Below, piece after piece: positions 33,317 to 42,247 of a stretch of DNA of 64,000 nt. The first letter of the stretch is position 1. Each line of letters starts with the position of its first letter. The translations under genes and the position numbers were made by a program. The notes beneath the pieces were generated by a model. That model worked only from the letters and a program-made list of their open reading frames with translations. It was not told the DNA's origin and ran no database searches. This stretch comes from Pseudomonas mediterranea CFBP 5447 (GTDB taxonomy: Bacteria > Pseudomonadota > Gammaproteobacteria > Pseudomonadales > Pseudomonadaceae). The DNA is taken from the NCBI RefSeq assembly GCF_000774145.1, contig NZ_KN322961.1:62001-126000 (forward strand). The letters run 5' to 3'.

Positions 33317-34693
33317 TTACAGCACCCCGAGTGCTGGCCCCTGGTCAGTGATCCGTTGCTTTTCCTCCTCCCAGTTCAAGTCGTCGGAAACGACGCCACG
33401 GCGCTGGAATTCGGAGAACAGGGTCTGATCCGAAAGACGACCCTGCGATGCCATATTGAGCAGCAGAGGCAGGGTTGTTTCAGGGGCGAAATCCACATCG
33501 AAATTACCATTGAGCTGGACGTGCCCGCCCTCTGGCTGATTGGTCCATGCCGCGAAGAACTGCAACACCTGGTCGATCATGTCCTCGAAAGATCCAGCCA
33601 TGGTCTGTAGCGGGCTCATTTCCTGAGCGGCTTCGTCCTCGGCCTGGGTGGCGGTCTTGGTTGCCTGCTTGTCCTTCTGAAGCAGCTTCGCTCCGGCCAG
33701 GCGCATGTCATCGACCAGATCCTGCAAGGCTGTTCGCCCTGCTCCGATGGCCGCTCCCGTGTGCTCCACCCACTTCATGTCGCCATCCTTCGGCAACTTG
33801 GTAGCGGTGCTGGTGCCGACCTTCAACTCGAAGGCAGCGTCATCGATGCCGATGATCGCCAACATGGGCACCCGGGCGACATGCAGGATGTTGTCCTGAT
33901 CGCTCTGCGACTGCCAGTGCTTCACCGCCAGATGGGCCAGCTCGAGCAGAGGTGGTGTGGCGGTCATGAAGCCGGTACGCTTCGTGTAGAACGTCGCCAG
34001 GGCGATCATATCCAGGCTTGTCGTGCCCTGGTCATGCAGCGCCCATTCCTTACCGCCCTTCTGGCTATCGCGCTCGCGGTAGGTTGCCCAGGCGCCAGGT
34101 ATCAGCACTCGAATCTGCAAGATTGGCTTCACGCCGAACAGACCGTCATCCTCTTCGATGCACTCCATGTAGCGGAACTGCGTCAGGACCTGGCCGCCAT
34201 TCTTTGAAGCAGACCGCCAGCCCAGGACCTGATCGGGCCGGATCATAACGGCGTATGGGCGAACCCCGGCAGCCTTATCGTCTGCCCGAGTAATAAGCCC
34301 TTCAGCTTTTGGGTAGTCCACCAGCACATGGCAAAGGCCGTGGGACAGCCCGACAGAGAACACCGTCTGAGCCCAAACCTGCAGATTGTTGCCCTGACGG
34401 TCGATGTCTTCGGTGTAAACCTGGATCGATTCCGGGATATCGTCGCTCAGCACAATCGGCTCGGCGAACACCCGACCGGTCATGTTCTGCACCGTCTCGC
34501 TGTACGCTGGTAGCAAGGTCGAGCTGTTGAGGCGATCCCTGTAAGCGTCGTCTTCCTCCTTGGGCCACTTGGGCAGGAATTTCTTGCCGGCGGCCCGCAT
34601 CGCCTTGGTCCCGCCCATCAGCGCATCGACGATCTCCCAGTCCTGGCGCATGGCATCCACGGCCGGCAGTGTTTTGCTTGGGTCATCGCTCAT
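33317..34693 (-). CDS. Portal protein (DUF4055 type)
   Basis: 458 residues. Signs are YRDRLNSSTLLPAYSETVQNMTGRVFAEPI near the N-terminus and GHVQLNGNFDVDF near the end, with a long helical stem between. It lies between large terminase and head morphogenesis genes, where a portal always stands. It forms the ring through which DNA enters the head. Confidence 0.88.
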   Translation of the reverse strand: MSDDPSKTLPAVDAMRQDWEIVDALMGGTKAMRAAGKKFLPKWPKEEDDAYRDRLNSSTLLPAYSETVQNMTGRVFAEPIVLSDDIPESIQVYTEDIDRQGNNLQVWAQTVFSVGLSHGLCHVLVDYPKAEGLITRADDKAAGVRPYAVMIRPDQVLGWRSASKNGGQVLTQFRYMECIEEDDGLFGVKPILQIRVLIPGAWATYRERDSQKGGKEWALHDQGTTSLDMIALATFYTKRTGFMTATPPLLELAHLAVKHWQSQSDQDNILHVARVPMLAIIGIDDAAFELKVGTSTATKLPKDGDMKWVEHTGAAIGAGRTALQDLVDDMRLAGAKLLQKDKQATKTATQAEDEAAQEMSPLQTMAGSFEDMIDQVLQFFAAWTNQPEGGHVQLNGNFDVDFAPETTLPLLLNMASQGRLSDQTLFSEFQRRGVVSDDLNWEEEKQRITDQGPALGVL

Positions 34694-34695
34694 AT

Positions 34696-36009
34696 TTACA
34701 TTCTCAGAGATTCGCTGGAGGCGGTTCGGATCTTGATTGGGTACCGCTTGGCAATGAAGTAGCCGGGGGCATCGACCAGGTGGTCATAGCCGGCCTTCTT
34801 GTCGGGCTCGCCCTTGTCGTTGTAGACCTGCCGTTCAAGGCATTGGGTGTACTTGGGGCACTGGTCAACGTTCACCCGGTACCGGCGCTCGCCGTATGTG
34901 TTGGCGAACATCGCGCACATGGCGTTGACCCGGTCCTTCACCGCGGGGTTGGTCGAGTCCACCACTACGGTGAAGCCGGCCTTTCTCAGCAGTGACAGGT
35001 CGGACTCGCTGGCGCTCTTGCTGCTGGTGTTCTGGCCGCTGGCGTCCGGGTAGATGGCAATACTGTGATCAGGGAAGCGAAGCTTGATCTTCTCGATCAT
35101 CTCGGGCGTGTCACGCACATCGAAAAACTCACTGAGAGCCAATGGCAAATCGTCACGAATGACATGCACCACTGCCGCCATCTTCATGACGTTGAAGTCC
35201 ATGCCGATGTGCAGCGCCTCACCGCGCTTGATCGTCTCGCTGGTGCGGTTCGCCTCACGGTTGAATGTGTAGTAGACGACCCCTTGATAATTCTCGAAGC
35301 TGGCCTCGTACTCCTGCCTGAACGTCCGCGGGTCCATCTTGCGACGGGCAGCGTCGAGTTCATCAGCGGGAACGTTGCCGCCGTCGAGCGAGGTATAGAG
35401 CCAGCTCTTGTGGTCCGGCTCATGGCCTGGCCGCCCGTCTTGGTAGGTGTCGTAGCAGTGATTGAAGCCTTTCGGCGTACCGATGCGCAGCGCATGGCCG
35501 CCCTTCCGCATCCCGATACCTGGAATCGTGTACTGACAGGTGGACAGCATCGGCCGCAGGACTTCCTCCCAGGCCTCCCACGGGCAGTCGGCCCATTCGT
35601 CCACCAGGACAAAGAACAGACCCGAGCCGCGCAGGTTGTCGTAGTTGTCCAGCCCCACCACGCGCATGACATGACCAGACTTCAGCGTAATCGAGCATTC
35701 CGTCTCGTTCGGGCGGTACGCTCGCCATGCTTCGGGAATGGCCTGCTTCAGTCGCCGCCAGAACACACGCTTGGCCTGCTTGAAGGTCGGCGCCCCATAC
35801 CAGATCTCGTCCTCAACGCTCACGCCCCACTCAGCAGCCAGTCGCGCAGCGCGGCGCATCTCCGCCTTACCCAGGAACGTCTTGCCGAATCGTCGGCCAC
35901 ACACCGCATCACGGAAACGCGCTTCAGGCTGGAAGCCCCAGCAATAAATGTTCGCCTGTTTCGGCGTCAGCTTTACCGGTGGCTCATAGGTACGGGGTAG
36001 TCGGAACAT
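34696..36009 (-). CDS. terL: Terminase large subunit
   Basis: 437 residues from MFRLPRTYEPPVKL. The Walker A-type motif is CGRRFGKT (37-44), Walker B LFFVLVDE (131-138). The nuclease half carries HIGMDFNV and AIYPDASGQNTSS with acidic residues for metal binding. It cuts and drives DNA into the head. Its start overlaps the small subunit gene. The longer frame from 36039 lacks a site. Confidence 0.92.
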   Translation of the reverse strand: MFRLPRTYEPPVKLTPKQANIYCWGFQPEARFRDAVCGRRFGKTFLGKAEMRRAARLAAEWGVSVEDEIWYGAPTFKQAKRVFWRRLKQAIPEAWRAYRPNETECSITLKSGHVMRVVGLDNYDNLRGSGLFFVLVDEWADCPWEAWEEVLRPMLSTCQYTIPGIGMRKGGHALRIGTPKGFNHCYDTYQDGRPGHEPDHKSWLYTSLDGGNVPADELDAARRKMDPRTFRQEYEASFENYQGVVYYTFNREANRTSETIKRGEALHIGMDFNVMKMAAVVHVIRDDLPLALSEFFDVRDTPEMIEKIKLRFPDHSIAIYPDASGQNTSSKSASESDLSLLRKAGFTVVVDSTNPAVKDRVNAMCAMFANTYGERRYRVNVDQCPKYTQCLERQVYNDKGEPDKKAGYDHLVDAPGYFIAKRYPIKIRTASSESLRM

Positions 36010-36460
36010 TATCGTCTGGCTCCAGCGTGTACTCAGCAACTGCGTGCTGCTGGTCCGCCTGGGAGCCCAGGGGTTTTTCAGGTTCGAGGCGGCGATTCAC
36101 GTAGACATCACCCACCTCTTTGGCGGCCTGCTCGAGGATCTGCATGGCCAAGGCGATGTTCTTCATCGTCTCGGCCTTCTCCACGAACCGGTTCATGGCG
36201 CGGAGGCGATAGGCGCGGTTTGCGATCGGGATCTCTGCCGTTTCTTCACGGAACCGCTTGCGGGCATCCTCAAACATCGTCACCCAGCGCTTGGCCAAGC
36301 CTTTCCCGGATGTCTTCGTGGGGTCGTGTGTCTCAACCTGCTGGCGAGTCACCGTGATTCCGTATTCCTTTTGGACGGCTTCAACAACCTGTGAAGGCGT
36401 GTCGAAGCACGCCAAGGCCTGAACGATAAAGGCCTTCACGTCGTTTTGAAGGGCTGCCAT
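35984..36460 (-). CDS. Terminase small subunit (DUF2280 type)
   Basis: 158 residues. The N-terminus (LQNDVKAFIVQALACFDTPSQVVEAVQKEYGITVTRQQVETHDPT) is a HTH that would bind the packaging site. Then come a helical middle and an acidic tail. The pattern is DUF2280. Directly upstream of the large subunit and overlapping it. Confidence 0.85.
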   Translation of the reverse strand: MAALQNDVKAFIVQALACFDTPSQVVEAVQKEYGITVTRQQVETHDPTKTSGKGLAKRWVTMFEDARKRFREETAEIPIANRAYRLRAMNRFVEKAETMKNIALAMQILEQAAKEVGDVYVNRRLEPEKPLGSQADQQHAVAEYTLEPDDNVPTTPYL

Positions 36461-36491
36461 AGATTTTCATCCGTCCAGAGCCTGTCCAGAA

Positions 36492-37115
36492 TCAGGCCGA
36501 CTTGAGCAGACAGGTTCCGCAGGCCCTCGCAATGTTCAATTTCCCCACCTCGGCAGGACTGTTTGCAGCATCCACCAACGCTTGAACGTCAGGGCTCGCA
36601 CCATAGCGGCGGACCACGCCGACGAACTCCTCGACGTCGTGTCCGCGCATCTCAAGCTTGGGCAAACCGTCCTGTGTGAACTTGGGTGCGCCGTACTGAT
36701 CCTTCGCCTGGGCGATGTGGTACAGCTCATGTTCGACCAGCGCGCAGAAGTCAGCGTCGGAGCACTCGGCACAGTAGTCAGCAGCCAGGGTGATGATGTA
36801 GGCCGGCACATCGCCGAACCAATCACGCATCTGTTGCTCCATCCGGGCCTTCTGCCAACCGCCAGCTCGGAATGCTAGCTGCTCGGCCTGGCCCACCACC
36901 GTCCTACCCTTCTTCGTGAAGGCGGCAGACGCCCACATCACACGAATGTTCGCATCGATCAGATGGGCATGCTCTTCGTTGTGGATGCTACCGGTTTCGG
37001 CGAGGATCTCGGCTTGGAGCCACTCCCAGACTTCGGGAGCTGGGATAACGCTAGACGGGGAGTTGTCGCTATCACTCAACAAGCCAAGGCTTTTTGGTGG
37101 CATTGGCCTTTTCAT
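36492..37115 (-). CDS. Putative phage metallopeptidase
   Basis: 207 residues. VEHELYHIAQAKDQ is an HExxH-like zinc site (H-E-L-Y-H), and RGHDVEEF downstream may give the third ligand. The family is often found near terminase in Pseudomonas phages, role unknown. It ends with a CGTC motif. No signal peptide, so it works in the cytoplasm or in the virion. Confidence 0.78.
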   Translation of the reverse strand: MKRPMPPKSLGLLSDSDNSPSSVIPAPEVWEWLQAEILAETGSIHNEEHAHLIDANIRVMWASAAFTKKGRTVVGQAEQLAFRAGGWQKARMEQQMRDWFGDVPAYIITLAADYCAECSDADFCALVEHELYHIAQAKDQYGAPKFTQDGLPKLEMRGHDVEEFVGVVRRYGASPDVQALVDAANSPAEVGKLNIARACGTCLLKSA

Positions 37116-37165
37116 GGTGATTACCTACCAGGGAGGGTCTGGTCCTCGAGGAGTAAACGTTGTCA

Positions 37166-37486
37166 TCAGACGAAATTGACGGTCGTCAGTTGAATACCGG
37201 ATTCACCCAGAAGGTCCACGACCTCTTGGCCGGTCAGCATTTCACACGATACTTCAATGTTGACTGACATTATTTCGTCGTCAATTTTGTTCTTCAGTAC
37301 GGTTAATCCGTAGGTCAGTGCCTGGTCCTTCGAGGTGAACGTTAAAATCTGACCGGGTACAAACCAACCGTCTCGAATGAATTGGACAGTGGTTCGCTCG
37401 GACCAGATGGGACGAGACAAATAGATGGACGTGTTGTGCGATGCCGTATTGAAACGGATGGATTGTGTTGTGATGTTCACTTTCAT
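37166..37486 (-). CDS. Hypothetical protein near the holin genes
   Basis: 106 residues from MKVNITTQ with AAAAAGG close before it; the longer frame to 37513 has no site. Beta-rich N-terminal half (IRFNTASHNTSIYLSRPIW) and an acidic C-terminus. Its codons are less GC-biased than those of the neighbours. No family recognised. Confidence 0.55.
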   Translation of the reverse strand: MKVNITTQSIRFNTASHNTSIYLSRPIWSERTTVQFIRDGWFVPGQILTFTSKDQALTYGLTVLKNKIDDEIMSVNIEVSCEMLTGQEVVDLLGESGIQLTTVNFV

Positions 37487-37644
37487 ACCTTTTTGTTTAG
37501 CCAGGATTGGCATAGGTATTTAGTGGGCGACTACTACCAAAATCGCAAAAAAAGGCCATTTCATTGAAAAATTAACGAGTTATTTGTAACAAATTAATTC
37601 ACGTCGGTTTTTTCGATATCTGTCCAGTTATCACGTGTCGCGAC

Positions 37645-37989
37645 TCACTTGGCTCGACGCTCTATTCCGCCCGGGGCCTTGTCACAGCCCATGCAGTGCT
37701 CGCAGTTCAGGTGACGGCAGATCCAGGCCTTGACCCTCTGCCAATACGTGACCATGAACAAATGACGGACGCCGGCCAGGGCCAGGGCGATGTGCAGCGT
37801 CAACCCGGCAATCGTGGGACCGAACAGGAAGCTGTTGTGCCCTGTGGTCACAACATAGGCGCTGATGGCGATGGTCGAGTAGATAAGCTTCCCAAGGATG
37901 CCGTCCCTCACCTTCCCGCTCACCACGCACCAGAACGCCCACAACGCGATGAAGGCACAGGCGATGGAATTGATCAGTTCGAGTTTCAT
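37645..37989 (-). CDS. Holin-like membrane protein 2
   Basis: 114 residues with three membrane segments (about 5-22, 36-50, 57-85) and a Cys/His-rich cytoplasmic end (CRHLNCEHCMGCDKAPGG). It overlaps the holin-like gene upstream by four bases. In many phages such a pair acts as holin and antiholin. The CxxC...C tail is unusual. Confidence 0.65.
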   Translation of the reverse strand: MKLELINSIACAFIALWAFWCVVSGKVRDGILGKLIYSTIAISAYVVTTGHNSFLFGPTIAGLTLHIALALAGVRHLFMVTYWQRVKAWICRHLNCEHCMGCDKAPGGIERRAK

Positions 37990-38315
37990 GGTGGATTGCC
38001 TCCCCCGAACCGCTGGCGAATGAACGCCCAGAGGTCAGCGGCTTTGATGGCCCGGATGATTGCCGCGATGAGCGATCCGCCGAAGGTGCCCAGGAGGAAC
38101 CCAACACCCGCCACGCTGCGCGGCTCGACTACTCCGAAGTAGGAACTGATCAGGCCCGTCAGGTAGTGGGCGCAGACAGCGCCCGAGAAAATGAAGATTG
38201 ACCAGGCCTTTCGGTCTACAAGGTCGTCCCGGTGCCAAAAGCTGGCGGCGATCGCGCCGAGCAATCCCGCAAATGCCCAGTCGAGCTTATCGAACAGGCG
38301 CTGTAGTAACTCCAT
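37986..38315 (-). CDS. Holin-like membrane protein 1
   Basis: 109 residues with three membrane segments (FAGLLGAIAASFW, SIFIFSGAVCAHYLTGLISSYF, VGFLLGTFGGSLIAAIIRAI). This layout fits a class I holin of the LydA/phage holin superfamily. It is 29 kb away from the lysin gene but heads the same late operon. Confidence 0.75.
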   Translation of the reverse strand: MELLQRLFDKLDWAFAGLLGAIAASFWHRDDLVDRKAWSIFIFSGAVCAHYLTGLISSYFGVVEPRSVAGVGFLLGTFGGSLIAAIIRAIKAADLWAFIRQRFGGGNPP

Positions 38316-38403
38316 GCGCTCGACTCCGTTGGCATGACTTGATTTGAATCAGCCCCAGCAGCACTCCCAGCCGTGGCGATGGGTGTGGTGGAGCCAAAAA
38401 CGA

Positions 38404-38432
38404 AAAAGCCCCGGCTCAGGCCAGGGCTTTTC
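38404..38432 (-). terminator. Hairpin after the DUF2158-like gene
   Basis: Stem AAAAGCCC...GGGCTTTT, with A and T tracts on both sides, between the holin genes and the gene at 38451. Confidence 0.65.
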
Positions 38433-38450
38433 TAAAACACATAAAGATCA

Positions 38451-38912
38451 CTAAATAGGCTTGACTGTTCCGATCTCGAACTCGCCTTTACTTTCACTCT
38501 TGCCTTGTATCCACTTGCAACCAACCAGATCGTGACGCACGGAACCGGTATTTCTCACAACCCGACCACCAATGCCCAGGGCACCAACACTAAAGTCTTT
38601 GGGGCCGCAACGATTCACAATCATCCGGGGACCACCCGAAGCGAGCTCAACCATCTCTCCTTCCTTCGGATGATACATTTCAGTCGAGCTAACAAACTCC
38701 AGCTCCACCTTTTTCAATATCTTCCTATGCAACTCAGACTTTTCAAACCATTTGCATTCTACGTGATCGTGACTAAGCGTCTGCGGTACAACCATCCTCG
38801 CCGTTACGCCCAAAGCGCCGCCAACGTTAACAGGACCAGCGTCGATCACCGTCATTAGCTGATTGTTAAGTTTATAACGAACCACATCGCCCAGCTTCAA
38901 TGCCCCACTCAT
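38451..38912 (-). CDS. Tandem DUF2158 (YodC-like) protein
   Basis: 153 residues built of two related halves: KLGDVVRYKLNNQLMTVI...HDHVECKWF and KEGEMVELASGGPRMIV...RHDLVGCKWI. Each fits the GDxVxLxSGGPxM(T/I)V...C-x-W pattern of DUF2158. YodC proteins are single domain, so this is a duplication. Soluble. Role unknown; it lies between Q-position and holin genes. Confidence 0.75.
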   Translation of the reverse strand: MSGALKLGDVVRYKLNNQLMTVIDAGPVNVGGALGVTARMVVPQTLSHDHVECKWFEKSELHRKILKKVELEFVSSTEMYHPKEGEMVELASGGPRMIVNRCGPKDFSVGALGIGGRVVRNTGSVRHDLVGCKWIQGKSESKGEFEIGTVKPI

Positions 38913-39291
38913 CGCGAGCCTCCTTTTTGTGTCGCTACAACATGGGGGCTAGCAAAAAAAAAACAAGAGCGATCCACTGTACTGGTCATTCGCTTGAAAA
39001 CGAAAAAGCCCCAGCAGATGCTGAGGCTCAAAATAGGTGTGAGGATCTTCCCCCTCCTGTCCGCCAAAGGCTTTCTCTGCGTCGACGCCACTTTACATCT
39101 ATCTCGCAGTCCAGTCTCGCGCCACCCCGGAGCATGTACGGCCAGGGTGCGCGGGCTGCCGGTATTTTCTCGTGTCACTGCACTACCGGCTTATCAGTAT
39201 CCAGGCCTTCCCGAAGGCTGTCCTGGCTACAGGCAAATTCGAAGCATAAAAAAGCCCGACTCAATGGTCGGGCTTTTAGCGAGTATGAGAC
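38913..39291 (-). other. Non-coding gap with two hairpins; possible late promoter region
   Basis: No convincing gene on either strand. On the minus strand there are terminators at 39247-39277 and 39006-39027, framing about 220 bases. In lambda the late promoter pR' and its terminator lie between Q and the lysis genes, the equivalent place here. The suggestion is by position only; no promoter was found with confidence. Confidence 0.4.
39247..39277. terminator. Bidirectional hairpin after the 39292 gene
   Basis: Stem AAAAGCCCGAC/GTCGGGCTTTT (positions 39247-39277) with T tracts in both directions. Confidence 0.75.
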
Positions 39292-39492
39292 TCAAATGAA
39301 ATCGGCGGCAAGACCGCTTGCCAAGCAACTGCACCCTACGGCGTGAACGGTATCAACTACTGCTATTCCGAACGATTTAACCATAGAGCTAACCCCCTTC
39401 AAGGACAAAACCGCCTTGGTCGGCATTACATTATTAATGGCTTCTGATTTGATCGCGGCCAAACTTAACAACGCCAGGGTGCTAGTTGCCAT
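39292..39492 (-). CDS. Small hypothetical protein
   Basis: 66 residues from MATSTLALLSLAAIKSEAINNVMPTKAVLSLKGV. GGAAG stands before the ATG and a strong hairpin follows the stop. The chain is hydrophobic with weak membrane character. The terminator right after it is the best support. Confidence 0.4.
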   Translation of the reverse strand: MATSTLALLSLAAIKSEAINNVMPTKAVLSLKGVSSMVKSFGIAVVDTVHAVGCSCLASGLAADFI

Positions 39493-39608
39493 TACTTCCG
39501 GGGTTGAACCGGCGCCTCCGAGAAAATGGCTCGTCAATCCGCAACGCGCAAGATCGACAGGATGGGTAAATACTCTCTCACTTTCTCACTCATTGCAATG
39601 GCTTTTTG

Positions 39609-40154
39609 CTACGCGGCGTAATTTTCGATCAGCCCCTCTGAATCCAACAGCTCCTGCGCAGTGGTCAGCGCCTCGTTGACTTCATCATCCAGCGCTTTGC
39701 GGATGTTCGATCGCCACCGGTACCTGGTCGATTCTGGCTTGCCGTCGTTGTCCCAGTTGGTGATGTTGTACCAGGCTGCCGGCAGGACATTCGCAGACCG
39801 CTTGCCCTCGGCACCGGCGACTTGAGGGATTGCCCAAGTCAGAATCGCGCATTCTCGGAACCGCTGCGGCGCTGGCGACTTCACCGAGTTGAGCAGTTCA
39901 AGGATTGCACCATGCTTACGCTCGTCATGGGTCGAGTACTTCGCCACCAATGCCCGCCAATGCGCCGGCGACAGCGTTTTATGCAGCCGGCCAAACACCC
40001 AGCAGTCCTGGAGAAACGCCGCTTCCTTCCCGACGATCTCCCCCTTCTGCTTGGCGCACTGGACCTTGGGCTCGAAGTCGCAGCCGCCGGCGGAGTTAAT
40101 GGTTTCCGCGGCCAGGGCCCGGACTACTGCTGATACAACGTTCCGATAGGTCAT
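39609..40154 (-). CDS. Conserved protein in the Q (late antiterminator) position
   Basis: 181 residues. The ATG overlaps the ninG stop (ATGA). The chain (MTYRNVVSAVVRALAAETINSAGGCDFEPKVQCAKQK...ALVAKYSTHDERKHGAILEL) has no zinc motif of classic Q proteins. The place behind ninB-ninG and before the late genes is where Q lies in lambda, so a late activator is possible but not shown. Confidence 0.6.
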   Translation of the reverse strand: MTYRNVVSAVVRALAAETINSAGGCDFEPKVQCAKQKGEIVGKEAAFLQDCWVFGRLHKTLSPAHWRALVAKYSTHDERKHGAILELLNSVKSPAPQRFRECAILTWAIPQVAGAEGKRSANVLPAAWYNITNWDNDGKPESTRYRWRSNIRKALDDEVNEALTTAQELLDSEGLIENYAA

Positions 40155-40732
40155 GCTGCAGTCCTCTTCAGTTCGCGGGTCTTGGCCCGGTATTCGGCGG
40201 TCATCGCCTTCAGTTGCTCGACGGTATATTTCTTCGGTTCGTGTGGGCCTTCCAGCCACTCGACGGCCTCGGCGCCAATCCGCTTCACCAGCTCGATACG
40301 GTAGTTCACGATGTCGCCGGACTTGTGGTTGTTGCAGGGCGCGCACTGCTTGTGAACATTGAGCGGCTCGAAGCGCAGCTCAGGACTGGCTGCGACCGTC
40401 CGGTAGTGCCCGGCGTGATATTGGCCGTCGTGGTGCCGGCCGCAGCTCACACAAGGCAGGGCGGCATCGCGCAGGCGTACCCACTCGTTGAAGGCCTGCT
40501 GGGTGTCCTTCGCATGCGCAGCCCTGCTCTTCAGCTTCTCCTTGCGGACCTTGATCTCCCGGCGCTCGCGCTGGGCAAACGACTTGCGCTGCTTCTCCTG
40601 CCGCTGCCGCAGGATTGTCACGGCGCAATCTGGCGAACACCATGTCTGGAAGCTCACCATAGGAACGAAAGAGGCCCTGCACTCTGCTACGCGGCATCTC
40701 TTCGGGCGGGGTTGCTTGGCTATGAGGCTCAT
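40151..40732 (-). CDS. ninG: NinG (Rap) recombination nuclease
   Basis: 193 residues from MSLIAKQPRPKRCRVAECRASFVPM behind GAGGTGGCGGC. It has the N-terminal zinc-binding region (CRVAEC...WCSPDC), a basic helix (KLKSRAAHAKDTQQAFNEWVRLRDA), then CVSCGRHHDGQYHAGHYRT and QCAPCNNHKSG. In lambda Rap is a Holliday-junction nuclease. Overlaps ninB by four bases. Confidence 0.9.
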   Translation of the reverse strand: MSLIAKQPRPKRCRVAECRASFVPMVSFQTWCSPDCAVTILRQRQEKQRKSFAQRERREIKVRKEKLKSRAAHAKDTQQAFNEWVRLRDAALPCVSCGRHHDGQYHAGHYRTVAASPELRFEPLNVHKQCAPCNNHKSGDIVNYRIELVKRIGAEAVEWLEGPHEPKKYTVEQLKAMTAEYRAKTRELKRTAA

Positions 40733-41199
40733 GCCGCCACCTCGCTCAGCAGGTCGCTGAACACCACACCCTGGCCAATGAAGTAGGCGGCGATGCGATC
40801 TGTGTACTGGACGCCCTGGGCACGATTGAACAAGCTGGTAACCGGGAACCCGTCCGGGCCGAAGAGCTTGCACTCGCCCATCATCGCCAGCTTCGTCTCA
40901 TACGGCAGGTGACGCATCACTTTGTACCAAGCCGCCTGGAAGCCGGAATCCTCGTTGAGCAGGATCTGTACGCCTATGTGAAGCTTGCAGTAACGTCGGG
41001 CGTCGGCTGGGTCGCCGATCTGGGTCATTTCCGAGATCCGCTTGTACATCGCGAACCACAGGGCGTTCTGGTCAAGCGTACGATCCTTGCCCGGGCGCAG
41101 GGACACAACCACGAACTTCTTGTCCCGATACATCGTGCTGAGCTTGGTGATGGCCTCGGAGAGCTTGGCCTGGCAGTTGACGCTGATCTTGTCGATCAC
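40729..41199 (-). CDS. ninB: NinB recombination protein
   Basis: 156 residues following the NinB (Orf) pattern: VSLRPGKDRTLDQNALWFAMYKRISE, then RRYCKLHIGVQILLNED and AWYKVMRHLPYETKLAMMGECKLFGPDGFPVTSLF. It binds single-stranded DNA and helps phage recombination. It lies directly before ninG as in lambda. Confidence 0.9.
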   Translation of the reverse strand: MIDKISVNCQAKLSEAITKLSTMYRDKKFVVVSLRPGKDRTLDQNALWFAMYKRISEMTQIGDPADARRYCKLHIGVQILLNEDSGFQAAWYKVMRHLPYETKLAMMGECKLFGPDGFPVTSLFNRAQGVQYTDRIAAYFIGQGVVFSDLLSEVAA

Positions 41200-41453
41200 T
41201 GGCCGAACTCCTTGAGCAGTTGACGTGCGCCCGTAACGGCACCCTTATCGCCGGATGTGTTGCTGATATCGGAAAGGAAGTCACGCAGGCGCTTGTTCTC
41301 GGCCAGTAGTTCCAGCGCCACCTCCTCCACGGTCTTTGGGCCCAGGAATTCCTGAAGGGCTTCGGTGTTGCGCTGCCAGTCTGCGCAGTCAGCGCGGAAT
41401 GATGCGGCTTCGGCCCAGAGCAGCTGTTGCAGTTTGATTTTGTCGATGGTCAT
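41196..41453 (-). CDS. Small hypothetical protein of the replication operon
   Basis: 85 residues, helical and acidic (MTIDKIKLQQLLWAEAASFRADCADWQ...ENKRLRDFLSDISN). It overlaps both neighbours by four bases, so it is part of the operon. No family recognised. Confidence 0.65.
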   Translation of the reverse strand: MTIDKIKLQQLLWAEAASFRADCADWQRNTEALQEFLGPKTVEEVALELLAENKRLRDFLSDISNTSGDKGAVTGARQLLKEFGQ

Positions 41454-42247
41454 TGCGCCGCCCTCCTCTCTCCCAGTTCCTGGGCCTGCTGGATCAGCAT
41501 CGCCCGGCGATCCGCCAATTCGTTGGCCGCTTCAATCCGCATTTCGGTCTTCCTGTTGGCGCTGGCTCTCCGAAACTCCAGCATTGACTGCCTCACCATC
41601 TGGAGCTTTGCGCGAAGCTTTGACGAAGGCCGCGCAACCTCACCGGTGAGTAGCGCCACCACCGCCCGCCCGTCTTCGGTGACCGGCTCGACACTCAGGT
41701 CTGCTAGGTACTTCCGTCCGTGCTCTTGTGGGATCCGTTTCATCTCAACGGCTTTGGTGACCGCCTGGATCCTGCGACTAGCATCGAAGCCCACAGAGAC
41801 ATGCCAGTTGACTGGCTTCGCATCCTCACGGGCCTGGCCGACAAATCGCTCGTAAGCACTGTTGAACGCCATGCGGGCGCCGACTTTGTCGCCGGCATCG
41901 AGCACGGGTTTGGCAGCAGCCAGGGCAAGCTGGATTTCGTCGGTCAGCACCACGGTTTCGAACTCATCATTCGTGGTCATGGCAATAGCCCAGGCCTCGT
42001 CCTTGCCCGGGCGGCCGTCGGATGACTGGACGCGCTGCAGGATGTCGGCCATTGCCAGCTTGCCCTTCACTTCGAAGCGGCATGCCTTCAACGCGGCTTT
42101 GACGACAGGAACCGAGTAGGCGCAGAGGTCTTCGGCCATCATCGCCGCGGTGCCGGGGTTCATTTCCTGGCCCATGGCTTCGGCCGTCGCGCAGATGGCA
42201 GCAGCCAACCCGGCAACCTGTTGATCGTTCATTTCAAAGGTATTCAT
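41450..42247 (-). CDS. Hypothetical protein in the P (helicase loader) position
   Basis: 265 residues. The N-terminal half (LAAAICATAEAMGQEMNPGTAAMMAEDL...VVKAALKACRFEVKGKLAMADILQRVQ) reminds of small phage replication accessory proteins. The C-terminal half is basic helix. It follows the O-like gene and overlaps it by 14 bases. By position it may load the helicase; no P-like motif was found. Confidence 0.6.
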   Translation of the reverse strand: MNTFEMNDQQVAGLAAAICATAEAMGQEMNPGTAAMMAEDLCAYSVPVVKAALKACRFEVKGKLAMADILQRVQSSDGRPGKDEAWAIAMTTNDEFETVVLTDEIQLALAAAKPVLDAGDKVGARMAFNSAYERFVGQAREDAKPVNWHVSVGFDASRRIQAVTKAVEMKRIPQEHGRKYLADLSVEPVTEDGRAVVALLTGEVARPSSKLRAKLQMVRQSMLEFRRASANRKTEMRIEAANELADRRAMLIQQAQELGERRAAQ

